Positions 44,068 through 52,760 of a stretch of 64,000 nucleotides of DNA are shown piece after piece. Every line of letters starts with the position of its first letter. Positions within the stretch are counted from its first letter, which is position 1. A program made the position numbers and the translations under genes. Below the pieces are notes generated by a model. The model had not been told where the DNA came from, did no database searches, and saw nothing but the letters and a program-made list of their open reading frames with translations. The stretch lies in contig JAJTFA010000001.1 of NCBI GenBank assembly GCA_021299635.1, positions 657,842 to 721,841 on the forward strand. Reading direction: 5' to 3'. The stretch comes from Sphingobacteriales bacterium. Lineage in GTDB: Bacteria; Bacteroidota; Bacteroidia; UKL13-3.

Positions 44068-45933
44068 ATGTGTGGTATTTCTGTTATTATTGATACCTCA
44101 GGAAACCGTGTATCAGAAGCTGTTATTAAGCCATTTAATGACATTATTGCCCACAGGGGGCCTGATGATGAGGGTTTTTATTTCGATCAAAATATAGCAC
44201 TCGGGCACAGGAGACTATCTATTATTGATTTAAGTAAAGATGGTCATCAACCTATGGCAAGCGGAGATGATCTGGTTATCATTTTTAACGGTGAAATTTA
44301 TAACTACATTGAATTAAGAAAAGAACTAACAGATGCCGGCTATACCTTTCGCACCAAAACAGATACCGAAGTTATACTCAATGCATACCGCCACTGGGGG
44401 GAGGATTGTTTACATAAGTTTAATGGCATGTGGGCTTTTGTCATTTATCACCGCCCAAGCGGTGAGGTATTCGGAGCCCGAGACAGATTTGGTGTAAAGC
44501 CATTTTATTTCTACCAACATCAGCAATATTTCTGTATTGCATCAGAAATTAAACAATTTACTACGCTACCCGGATGGCAGGCAAAGGCCAATGTTTCGCG
44601 TATAACAGACTTTTTAATTTACAGCATCAGTGACCATACGGCAGAAACCATGTTTGCTGATGTATTTCAGCTTCAGGGTGGCTATGCGCTGCGTTTTAAC
44701 CTGGCAGAAAAGCAACCGCACATATTTAGGTGGTATGATATAAGAGAAAAATGCGCAGAAAGACCAATACCCTATGCCGAGGCCTGTCAGCAATTTAGAG
44801 ATAAGCTACGTGATGCTGTAAAACTTAGACTTAGAGCTGATGTAAAGATTGGTTCTTGTCTTTCCGGTGGCCTTGATAGTTCCTGTATTGTTAGTCTGAT
44901 AAATGATGAGTTGAAGCTTTCAGGATTAAACCACCTTCAGGAAACGGTTTCGGCCTGTGCCACAGATATTCGTTTTGATGAGCAGGAATTTATTGATGTG
45001 ATCATCTCTGAAAAACAAATTGTAAATCATAAACTATTCCCATCCTTTAAGGTATTTACAGATAAGGTTGCCGCACTCACCTGGCACCAGGATGAGCCTT
45101 TTGGCTCTACCAGCATATTTGCTCAGTGGGAGGTTTTTAATGAAGCGGCAAATCATGGCTTAATCGTAATGCTGGATGGGCAAGGTGCTGATGAGTCGCT
45201 GGCAGGATATGACCAATACTATCAGGTATATTTGTCTCAATTATTGGCGCAGTTTAACATCATCTCGTTTTTACAATTATTTCCGTTTGTTAAAAAGCGA
45301 TTAAAGGTATCATCATTCAAGCTACTGGGTATTGTAGCCGCTTCCTTATTACCCAATGGTATGGCAAAAAAACTAAGGCAAAAGAACAACCAAAATAACC
45401 ACAGCTACCTGCGTGCAGAAGTATGGAATCATTATCATGGTTTTGATTTTGCCATCTATAGAAATGTAAAAGCCTTTTCGGCAGATATGCTGGGAGGTTT
45501 GCATGTTTCAAAATTGTTAAGGTATGAAGACCGCAACTCTATGGCACATAGTATAGAATCTCGTGTACCTTTTCTTGATTTTCGCTTTGTGGAGTTTATT
45601 ATGTCTTTACCCGTTTCATTTATTGTGCACAAGGACATTAATAAAAAAGTTTTACGCGATAGTATGAAAGGCATTGTTCCCGATAAAATACTGGAGCGCA
45701 GGGATAAGAAAGGATTTTTAACTCCTGAAACAGTTTGGATTAATGAAAATAAAGAAGTTTGGTTTAACTGGCTAAAAGAAGCCGAGGTGGTGCTTGCTCC
45801 CATCATAAAAGCGGGAGTGGCCAACCAGTTTCTTAAAGAAGTGAATAAAGGCGATATTTCCATGGGGTCTGTTTACTGGAAAATCATTTCGCTGAGTTTT
45901 TGGGCTAAAAGGTTTAATGTAGAGTTTACTTAA
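44068..45933 (+). CDS. asnB: Asparagine synthase-type glutamine amidotransferase
   Basis: A 621-residue two-domain enzyme. Cys2 (MCGIS) is the class II glutaminase nucleophile, with FNGEIYNYIELR and RDRFGVKPFYFY in the same domain. The synthetase domain has the pyrophosphate loop SGGLDSS at about 265-271 and the C-terminal RYEDRNSMAHSIESRVPFLD motif. It starts 3 bp after the Wzz-like gene, inside the polysaccharide locus. AsnB-like enzymes in such loci can amidate the carboxyl group of uronic acids in the glycan. Whether this one makes free asparagine or modifies a sugar cannot be told from sequence; the symbol marks family only. Confidence 0.88.
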   Translation: MCGISVIIDTSGNRVSEAVIKPFNDIIAHRGPDDEGFYFDQNIALGHRRLSIIDLSKDGHQPMASGDDLVIIFNGEIYNYIELRKELTDAGYTFRTKTDTEVILNAYRHWGEDCLHKFNGMWAFVIYHRPSGEVFGARDRFGVKPFYFYQHQQYFCIASEIKQFTTLPGWQAKANVSRITDFLIYSISDHTAETMFADVFQLQGGYALRFNLAEKQPHIFRWYDIREKCAERPIPYAEACQQFRDKLRDAVKLRLRADVKIGSCLSGGLDSSCIVSLINDELKLSGLNHLQETVSACATDIRFDEQEFIDVIISEKQIVNHKLFPSFKVFTDKVAALTWHQDEPFGSTSIFAQWEVFNEAANHGLIVMLDGQGADESLAGYDQYYQVYLSQLLAQFNIISFLQLFPFVKKRLKVSSFKLLGIVAASLLPNGMAKKLRQKNNQNNHSYLRAEVWNHYHGFDFAIYRNVKAFSADMLGGLHVSKLLRYEDRNSMAHSIESRVPFLDFRFVEFIMSLPVSFIVHKDINKKVLRDSMKGIVPDKILERRDKKGFLTPETVWINENKEVWFNWLKEAEVVLAPIIKAGVANQFLKEVNKGDISMGSVYWKIISLSFWAKRFNVEFT

Positions 45934-45947
45934 AAATAATACCATTG

Positions 45948-46991
45948 ATGAAAAAAATCATTTCAATTATTGGTGCTCGACCTCAATTTATTAAACATGC
46001 CCCTATGCAGCTGCAGTTGCAAAAGCATTTTAAGTCACTTACAGTTCACACGGGTCAGCACTATGATCAGAATATGAGTGATGTATTTTTTAACGAATTG
46101 AACATACCTGAGCCTGACTATTTGTTTGATATTGGCGGAAGTAAAACCCAAGGTGAGCAGACAGGCATGATGTTGACAATGATTGAAAAAACATGTATGG
46201 ATGAAAAGCCAGATGCTATGCTTGTTTATGGCGATACCAATAGCACGCTGGCCGGTACCTTGGTTGCCGCTAAAATGCATATTCCACTCATACACATAGA
46301 AGCTGGTTTAAGAAGTTTTAACAGAAGCATGCCGGAGGAAATTAACCGCATTGTTGCAGATGAGTTTGCCCAATTGCTGTTTTGTCCAACACAACAGGCT
46401 ATTAATAATTTGAAGAAAGAGGGGATAGAGCATGCTGGTATTTATTTATGTGGTGATGTGATGTGTGATATGCTTGAGTTAATTAAGCCTAGACTCCAAC
46501 AATTGTTTAATGAACCATATTATTTTGTTACCATACACAGGCCTTATAATACAGATGACGAAAAAAGGCTTAAACGAATTTTAACCACACTCAATAGTTT
46601 AGATAAACGGGTAGTTTTTCCTATACATCCTAGAACTGCAGCCCGTATGAGGCAATTTGATATGTCCATGCAGGATTTTAAAAATATTTATTTTATTGAA
46701 CCGGTTGGTTACCTGCATTCTGTTTCATATCAACAATTCGCTTCTGCGGTAATAACAGATAGTGGAGGTATGCAAAAGGAAGCATATATGCTAAGAAAAC
46801 CATGCATTACCCTGAGATCTGAAACTGAATGGACAGAAACGCTGGTTAATAATTGGAATGTGCTGGTTTTTGAAGAAATTGAAAGAATACCTGAGAAAAT
46901 GAGCAGGGATTTAGGCAAATATGTTGATGGAATATATGGTAACGGACTTGCAGCACAGGAAATCGTTTCCCATATAAAACTACATTTTTAA
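45948..46991 (+). CDS. wecB: Non-hydrolysing UDP-N-acetylglucosamine 2-epimerase family
   Basis: A 347-residue enzyme. GARPQFIKHAP, VHTGQHYDQNMS, VYGDTNSTLAG, HIEAGLRSFNRSMPEEINR and ITDSGGMQKEAYMLRKPC are the family motifs. The RSFNRSMPEEINRIV version is that of the WbpI-like and archaeal branch, which may act on diacetamido-uronic acids as well as on UDP-GlcNAc. It would give a manno-configured amino sugar donor. The ATG at 45948 is used; the frame's preceding TTG is redundant. It lies 14 bp after asnB and 1 bp before the next gene. Confidence 0.88.
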   Translation: MKKIISIIGARPQFIKHAPMQLQLQKHFKSLTVHTGQHYDQNMSDVFFNELNIPEPDYLFDIGGSKTQGEQTGMMLTMIEKTCMDEKPDAMLVYGDTNSTLAGTLVAAKMHIPLIHIEAGLRSFNRSMPEEINRIVADEFAQLLFCPTQQAINNLKKEGIEHAGIYLCGDVMCDMLELIKPRLQQLFNEPYYFVTIHRPYNTDDEKRLKRILTTLNSLDKRVVFPIHPRTAARMRQFDMSMQDFKNIYFIEPVGYLHSVSYQQFASAVITDSGGMQKEAYMLRKPCITLRSETEWTETLVNNWNVLVFEEIERIPEKMSRDLGKYVDGIYGNGLAAQEIVSHIKLHF

Positions 46992-46992
46992 A

Positions 46993-48267
46993 TTGAAAGC
47001 TAATAAACGCATTCTTTTTGTAAGCTTTTTTTATCCGCCTATTAATATGGTTGCATCAGACCGTATTGAAAAATGGATTCATACATTAATTGAGGCCGGT
47101 CACTCTGTTACCCTTGTTTCTGGTGGTTTGAAGGATTTAAAACCCGAGTGCCTACAATCGGTCACCGAGCCTGATCGTTTGAGAATCATAAGAGTTTCGT
47201 TTTCTAAATATTTAGAACCTAACTATTTATATCAAAAAAACTATACTTTCCCATTCAATATACTGAGCAAATTCTTTACAGCATTATTGTACAGGTTATT
47301 TTCGGCAGATTTTGGTGCCGGTTGGTTATGGCCATTAAGTGTTGCCATTAAAAAATTATTACAAGACGAGAAGTACGACTTAATTATTTCAAGTGGAGGA
47401 CCGTTTCTTCCTTTCTATGTGATTAGAAAATTAGCTATTCAGCATGGAATCCAATATATACTTGATTATAGAGACACATGGTCAGAAACAATACTAAGGC
47501 ATACGGGTCAAATCAGCATATTTGCAAAATGGATAGAAAAAGTTGTGAATAAGGATGCGATTTATATTACTACAGTTTCTGAAGGTTGTAAAGCGGCAAT
47601 TAGTAAGCACTCCAATAACCAAAGGTTTAAGATTATTTATAACTTTCCATCAATACAATATGCTCAAAAACTTCAAGTGATTAACTCTACTATGGAACGT
47701 TTGTTACCATTGGATAAGTTGAAGGTTGTTTTTACAGGTTCTATTGGTGATTTTGGTTCAAATCGTACGTTTATTCCTGTACTCAATGCATTCAATACCC
47801 TTTGTGAAGAGGAAAGGAATAAAATTGTTTTTATATATTGTGGCCCAAGTAGCGCCATTGTAAAAAAATATTTTGCAATACTTAAATTAGAAGATTATTT
47901 ACTTGATTTTGGTATGCTCTCTAAGCAGGATGCTATTGGATTAGTTACGAAAGCGGATGTTTGTTTATCCATAATTTTTGATTCAAAACTATCCGGTAAC
48001 ATAGCCAATAAAGGGGTGATATCAACTAAAATATTCGATTATGTATTGTTAAATAAAATTATTCTTAATGTTTGTCCTGATGATAATGAACTGCACCATC
48101 TTCAAAAAAAATATCAGCTCGAAGGATTTTATAATTACAATGGTTCGCAACAAGAAGAAATAACACTTTTTTTTAAACAGTTGATTCAAGGGAACCTGAG
48201 GGGTTCTGTAGATAACGCAGATAGGCTTTATTGGGAAAATCAGGATTTTTCCTTCATTGAGATATGA
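46993..48267 (+). CDS. Glycosyltransferase, GT4-like
   Basis: A 424-residue GT-B glycosyltransferase. The N-terminal domain has the GT4 opening KRILFVSFFYPPINMVASDR (a glycine-poor loop for the acceptor), and the C-terminal domain has VFTGSIGDFGSNRTF, YCGPSS and YLLDFGMLSKQDAIGLVTKADVCLS, the donor-binding region. The start is a TTG at 46993, 1 bp after the epimerase stop; the first ATG would cut off the conserved N-terminal strand. Donor and acceptor are unknown. Its stop overlaps the next gene by 4 bp (ATGA). Confidence 0.83.
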   Translation: MKANKRILFVSFFYPPINMVASDRIEKWIHTLIEAGHSVTLVSGGLKDLKPECLQSVTEPDRLRIIRVSFSKYLEPNYLYQKNYTFPFNILSKFFTALLYRLFSADFGAGWLWPLSVAIKKLLQDEKYDLIISSGGPFLPFYVIRKLAIQHGIQYILDYRDTWSETILRHTGQISIFAKWIEKVVNKDAIYITTVSEGCKAAISKHSNNQRFKIIYNFPSIQYAQKLQVINSTMERLLPLDKLKVVFTGSIGDFGSNRTFIPVLNAFNTLCEEERNKIVFIYCGPSSAIVKKYFAILKLEDYLLDFGMLSKQDAIGLVTKADVCLSIIFDSKLSGNIANKGVISTKIFDYVLLNKIILNVCPDDNELHHLQKKYQLEGFYNYNGSQQEEITLFFKQLIQGNLRGSVDNADRLYWENQDFSFIEI

Positions 48268-49574
48268 AACCAATAACACATACATACCTTCCCAATCCCT
48301 TGATAAGCAAATTAGCTTCAATTAAACTTCATGATGTTAATCTGTTCCTCATTTTTATCTTAGCACCTGTAGCTGATAACCTGACCGGATTCTTATTGTT
48401 TAAAGATATTCTTGTAAGTGACAGTAACAGTATTTCACCATCAATTATATTGAGACTTGGTATTATGGGCATTTCTATGGCATACCTCAAGAAGGGTATT
48501 CAATTTAATAGTATTGTCATTTTTATTATATATATTATTTTTCTGGAGCTTCTATCTTTTTTTGTCATTCACCATAATCCCACTGGTATCTTTGTTGGGC
48601 TTAATTGGTCAACCAAAATCATTTATGCAATGATGTTGGGCCTGTTTTTGTTTAATATGGTGAAAGATGGAGTCCTAACCTTTGAAAGTTTATTGTTACG
48701 CTTTCGCACCACAGTTATTATTTATGCATTGGTAATCTTTATTCCGTTCTGGTTTGGCATAGGCAATCCTACATATGGTCGTTATAGTCAAACTTTTGGT
48801 AAGATGGGTTTTTTGGCCAATGGTAATGGAGCTGGCACTTTACAGGGTATTGGGTCTATTGTTTCGTTATATATTTTTATGAGCAAAAAAACGCTCAAGA
48901 ACTTTTTGCTTTATCTACTTAATCTTTCAACCTGTTACATCATTGCCACCAAAGGTACCATGTTATATACCTTAATAAATGCTTTGCTTTGGTTTTGGCA
49001 TGCGCGTTTTCATATAAAGTTGCTGGCTATTACTGCTATTGCATTTGTCTTTTCTCAGTTGTCTTCCAATATTTTATATACGGTATTTAAATCTTATGAT
49101 GTGATTCGATATAGATATGAAAGAGCCCCCGATTTTTTCTCCTTTTTATTCAGCGGGAGAGATTTGTACTTGAGTAATGCAATTGAGAACTACAATATAA
49201 ATGACTTTGCCTCTTTAAGGCTTTTAAGTGGTTTTGGGGCATTTACTTCCTTTCGTAATACGGGTTATTCTTTTTCAAGCACCCAAAGCCGCTATTTTCT
49301 GGAAGCCGAAATGTTTGATATGTTTTTTATGTATGGTTTCATTGGTTGGTTTTTATACATGAGTTTTTTCTTTGTTACATTGATATTATCAATTCGCAAT
49401 CGGAGGTTTCACTACTTTCTGCCATGGGGACTTTGTTGGTTTTATTCGATGTTTGCCGGGCATATGTTGTTTAACGGTATGTCTATTTTAGCTATAATGG
49501 TTTTGTTTAATTTAATAATACAGCCAACGCAAAAGGATTGTTTATACGACCGATATAATTATTTGAAAAAATGA
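48264..49574 (+). CDS. Polysaccharide polymerase/O-antigen ligase-like membrane protein (Wzy-like)
   Basis: A 436-residue polytopic protein with about 10-12 helices and one larger periplasmic loop (about residues 270-345, with APDFFSFLFSGRDLYLSNAI and LLSGFGAFTSF). That layout, with an Arg-containing SGRDxY-type loop and late GHMLFNGMSI motif, is typical of Wzy polymerases and WaaL ligases, which are not separable by sequence alone. In a locus with Wzx and Wzz it is most likely the polymerase. It is coupled to both neighbours by 4-bp overlaps. Confidence 0.75.
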   Translation: MKPITHTYLPNPLISKLASIKLHDVNLFLIFILAPVADNLTGFLLFKDILVSDSNSISPSIILRLGIMGISMAYLKKGIQFNSIVIFIIYIIFLELLSFFVIHHNPTGIFVGLNWSTKIIYAMMLGLFLFNMVKDGVLTFESLLLRFRTTVIIYALVIFIPFWFGIGNPTYGRYSQTFGKMGFLANGNGAGTLQGIGSIVSLYIFMSKKTLKNFLLYLLNLSTCYIIATKGTMLYTLINALLWFWHARFHIKLLAITAIAFVFSQLSSNILYTVFKSYDVIRYRYERAPDFFSFLFSGRDLYLSNAIENYNINDFASLRLLSGFGAFTSFRNTGYSFSSTQSRYFLEAEMFDMFFMYGFIGWFLYMSFFFVTLILSIRNRRFHYFLPWGLCWFYSMFAGHMLFNGMSILAIMVLFNLIIQPTQKDCLYDRYNYLKK

Positions 49575-50707
49575 TGGCAGAAAAACCCATCCGTATATTT
49601 GTAGAAGCACACACCTATGATCAAATTTTCGAAGGAGTAAGAACTTATATCTCCGGAGTTTATCGTTCATTGTTGAAATTATACCCAAAAGATGTTGAAT
49701 GCTATTTTGCTGCCAAAAATGTAGATGTCTTAATGGCTGATTTTGGGCAATACCCGAATGCAAAATTCTTATCTTACTCCAACAATAGTAAAGCCTACCG
49801 TTTTTTATATGAGATTCCGAAACTAACCAAACAAATTCAGGCTAACTATGTGCATCTTCAGTATGTGGTGCCGTTATTTCACTCAGGCAAATCTATTGTT
49901 ACCATTCACGATTTGCTGTTCAATGATTTTCCAAAAGAGTTTCCATTGTCTTATAAAATTAGCCGAAACTTGTTTTTTAGTTTATCTGCCTATAGAGCTG
50001 ATATTTTAACCACGATTTCTAAATACTCATCCAGTCAACTTCAATATTATTACAAATTACCTGATTCAAAAATTCATATGATTGGAAATGGTATAGATGA
50101 AAAATGGTTTGAAACATTTAATAAACCTGATGCCGCTAAATGGGTTCAAAATCATTTTGGATTTAGCAATTATATTCTGTTAACCAGCAGAGTGGAACCG
50201 CGCAAAAATCATGTTAAATTGTTACAATCCTATCTTGAGTTAGCTTTGTGGAAGCAAGGTATTCATTTAGTTTTAGTTGGTAAAAAGTCCATACCTGTGC
50301 CGGAATTTGAAGCATTGTGGAATGCCATTCCCAATGAAGCTGCCGTATTTATACATCACCTGCAACAAATTACCCAAAATGAGTTAACTCAGGTGTATCG
50401 TGGGGCCCGTTTCTTCGTATATCCATCAAAAGCAGAAGGATTTGGTTTGCCACCATTAGAAGCAGTATGTTCTGAATTGCCTATCATATGCTCTAATCAA
50501 ACTGCACTAAGCGATTTTGACTTTATGGGCTCTTATTTTTTTAATCCTGAGGTTGATTCACTTACTCAAAAATTGCAGTGGTTAATACATAATGAAGGGC
50601 AGGCTTTAGAAGATGTTGTAAGAATGAAGAAACTGGTAATCGACTCATATAGCTTTAATTTGGTAGCCACTAAGCTAATGGCGATTTTAAAACAAAATCT
50701 AAGTTAG
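49571..50707 (+). CDS. Glycosyltransferase, GT4 family
   Basis: A 378-residue GT-B enzyme. The donor domain is clear: LTSRVEPRKNHVKLLQSYLE, followed by VLVGKKS and FFVYPSKAEGFGLPPLEAV, the E-x7-E motif of retaining GT4 enzymes. The N-terminal domain has FEGVRTYISGVYRSLLKLYP and HDLLFNDFPKEF, resembling mannosyl- or rhamnosyltransferases of O-antigen loci. The sugar cannot be named. It overlaps the Wzy-like gene by 4 bp and is followed by an 83-bp gap with a small hairpin (CAAGG-AG-CCTTG). Confidence 0.88.
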   Translation: MMAEKPIRIFVEAHTYDQIFEGVRTYISGVYRSLLKLYPKDVECYFAAKNVDVLMADFGQYPNAKFLSYSNNSKAYRFLYEIPKLTKQIQANYVHLQYVVPLFHSGKSIVTIHDLLFNDFPKEFPLSYKISRNLFFSLSAYRADILTTISKYSSSQLQYYYKLPDSKIHMIGNGIDEKWFETFNKPDAAKWVQNHFGFSNYILLTSRVEPRKNHVKLLQSYLELALWKQGIHLVLVGKKSIPVPEFEALWNAIPNEAAVFIHHLQQITQNELTQVYRGARFFVYPSKAEGFGLPPLEAVCSELPIICSNQTALSDFDFMGSYFFNPEVDSLTQKLQWLIHNEGQALEDVVRMKKLVIDSYSFNLVATKLMAILKQNLS

Positions 50708-50790
50708 TTTTGCTAATTTACTTATTCAGCAAGGAGCCTTGTTTAATCACCTTCCAAGATTAGATTTGTTGAGTTCAATTTAATTTCTGA

Positions 50791-52608
50791 ATGAGAGTAG
50801 CCATTATCGGAACAGTAGGCATACCAGCCAGATACGGAGGTTTTGAAACCCTTGCCGAACAATTGGCCGAGCACGCTGCATCTGATTTGCAGGTAACGGT
50901 TTATTGCAGCAAGAAAGCGTATCAAACACATCCGCAAACATACAAGCATGCCAATTTGGTTTACCTGTCGCTAGATGCAAATGGTGTACAAAGTATTTTT
51001 TATGATATCCTAAGCATTTTGCATGCTATTAAACGCAACGATGTATTGCTTATACTGGGGGTGTCAGGTACCATTATTTTGCCATTTGTGAGGCTCATAT
51101 TCCCGTTTAGAAAAATTATTACCAATATTGACGGATTGGAGTGGAAACGGGATAAGTGGAACAAACTTGCACGTAAATTTTTAAGATATTCTGAGTCACT
51201 GGCCATTCATTACTCAGATCAGGTTATTGCCGATAACCAGGCTATCAGACAATATGTAGCAGATACGTATGGTGCCAATCCCAAGCTTATTGCTTATGGA
51301 GCCAATCACTGCGATACACCATCACCTCCGGATTCCCGGTTTGCTGAAGGAAGCTATGATTTTACCGTTTGCCGTATAGAGCCTGAAAATAATATACATC
51401 TCATCCTTCAGGCATATGCAGCCATGCCTGCAGAAAAACTGGTAATTGTAGGCAACTGGCAAATAAGTGAGTATGGTAAACAATTGCGCAAACAATATGC
51501 AGCATACACTCATATCTATTTGTTAGATCCGATTTACGATTTGTATGAGCTTAATAAACTGCGCAAACATTGCAAGTATTATTTACATGGCCACAGCGCA
51601 GGCGGCACCAATCCTTCGCTGGTTGAAGCCATGTACTTAAAAAGAAATATCATCGCATTTGATGTAACCTATAACAAGGAGACTACCGAGCACGAAGCCG
51701 CCTATTTTAAGGATGTGCACGAGTTGGTTGCCATTGTAAGCGGCAACGCGCTTGTAAATAATGCTGCTGTTAATTTTGAGATAGCAAACAGACGGTATGC
51801 CTGGTCGGTTATTGCACAGCAGTATAAGGCATTATACCTGACGCCAAAAGCACTCGATAATACCATAAAAGTTAGCATCATAACAGTGGTTTTAAATAAC
51901 CAGTTATTTATTGAAGAAGCCATTCGTTCTGTTTTAAGCCAGTCTTATGCAAATATTGAGTATATCGTGGTTGATGGAGGCTCTACAGATGGGAGCATTG
52001 AAATTATTAAGCGATATCAGGATAAGATTTCAACATTTATCTCAGAGCCTGACTCTGGACCCTATGATGCCATGAATAAGGGGATAGAAATGGCTACAGG
52101 AGATGTTATCGGCTTTTTACATGCAGATGATTTCTATTCGCACAGTGATGTAATTGCTAAAATGGTTTATTGTTTGCAGGAACCGGATACGGATAGTGTA
52201 TACAGTGATCTTGAATACGTAAGCAGAAGGGATAAAAATTTAGTTATAAGAAAATGGAAAGCAGGTTTGTTAAACACAAAATCTTTTTACAAAGGCTGGA
52301 TGCCTCCGCATCCCACTTTTTTCTTAAAGAAGAGTATATACAAGCAACTGGGTGGGTACAATATCAAACTCAAATCATCGGCTGATTATGAGTTGATGCT
52401 GCGCATGCTATGTTTGCATAAGTTAAAAGCAGCCTATATTCCGGAAGTATTGGTTAAAATGAGGGTAGGAGGGCAAAGCAATCGCTCATTTACCAATAGG
52501 GTTAAGGCGCATTTGGAAGACCGCAAGGTATGGAAAATGCTTGGACTAAAACCCAGATGGTACACACTCTGGATGAAACCGCTTCAAAAAATAAAACAGT
52601 ATTTTTAA
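50791..52608 (+). CDS. Two-domain glycosyltransferase: DUF1972/GT4 fused to GT2
   Basis: A 605-residue fusion. Residues 1 to about 355 are a DUF1972-type GT-B enzyme (MRVAIIGTVGIPARYGGFET; NIDGLEWKRDKWN; HGHSAGGTNPSLVEAMYLK), a family that includes rhamnosyltransferases. Residues about 360-605 are a GT2 GT-A domain (VSIITVVLNNQLFIEEAIRS; VDGGSTDGS; SEPDSGPYDAMNKGI; FLHADDFYS with the DxD-like metal site). Both halves look complete, so it may add two sugars in sequence. No frameshift or stop interrupts the join. A promoter for the next gene follows in the 152-bp gap. Confidence 0.88.
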   Translation: MRVAIIGTVGIPARYGGFETLAEQLAEHAASDLQVTVYCSKKAYQTHPQTYKHANLVYLSLDANGVQSIFYDILSILHAIKRNDVLLILGVSGTIILPFVRLIFPFRKIITNIDGLEWKRDKWNKLARKFLRYSESLAIHYSDQVIADNQAIRQYVADTYGANPKLIAYGANHCDTPSPPDSRFAEGSYDFTVCRIEPENNIHLILQAYAAMPAEKLVIVGNWQISEYGKQLRKQYAAYTHIYLLDPIYDLYELNKLRKHCKYYLHGHSAGGTNPSLVEAMYLKRNIIAFDVTYNKETTEHEAAYFKDVHELVAIVSGNALVNNAAVNFEIANRRYAWSVIAQQYKALYLTPKALDNTIKVSIITVVLNNQLFIEEAIRSVLSQSYANIEYIVVDGGSTDGSIEIIKRYQDKISTFISEPDSGPYDAMNKGIEMATGDVIGFLHADDFYSHSDVIAKMVYCLQEPDTDSVYSDLEYVSRRDKNLVIRKWKAGLLNTKSFYKGWMPPHPTFFLKKSIYKQLGGYNIKLKSSADYELMLRMLCLHKLKAAYIPEVLVKMRVGGQSNRSFTNRVKAHLEDRKVWKMLGLKPRWYTLWMKPLQKIKQYF

Positions 52609-52683
52609 TGGGTAGTGGCTTGTTTATACCTGCCTCAACAATAATAAGTGGCATTAATTTTACCCACAGGTACCGTTTGCGGG

Positions 52684-52714
52684 TTGTTTTGCAGGGTGCA
52701 CGTGGTTAAATTTG
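52684..52714 (+). promoter_or_regulatory. Internal promoter before the PorU2-type gene
   Basis: TTG at 52684-52686 and TAAATTTG at 52707-52714 are 20 bp apart, both matching the Bacteroidota consensus. The start point near 52720 leaves a leader of about 40 nt. The sortase-like gene can therefore be expressed apart from the upstream glycan genes. Confidence 0.6.
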
Positions 52715-52760
52715 TCTGAATCTATACCAACTGCATCAACACAAACGTTTAAATCTGTTA

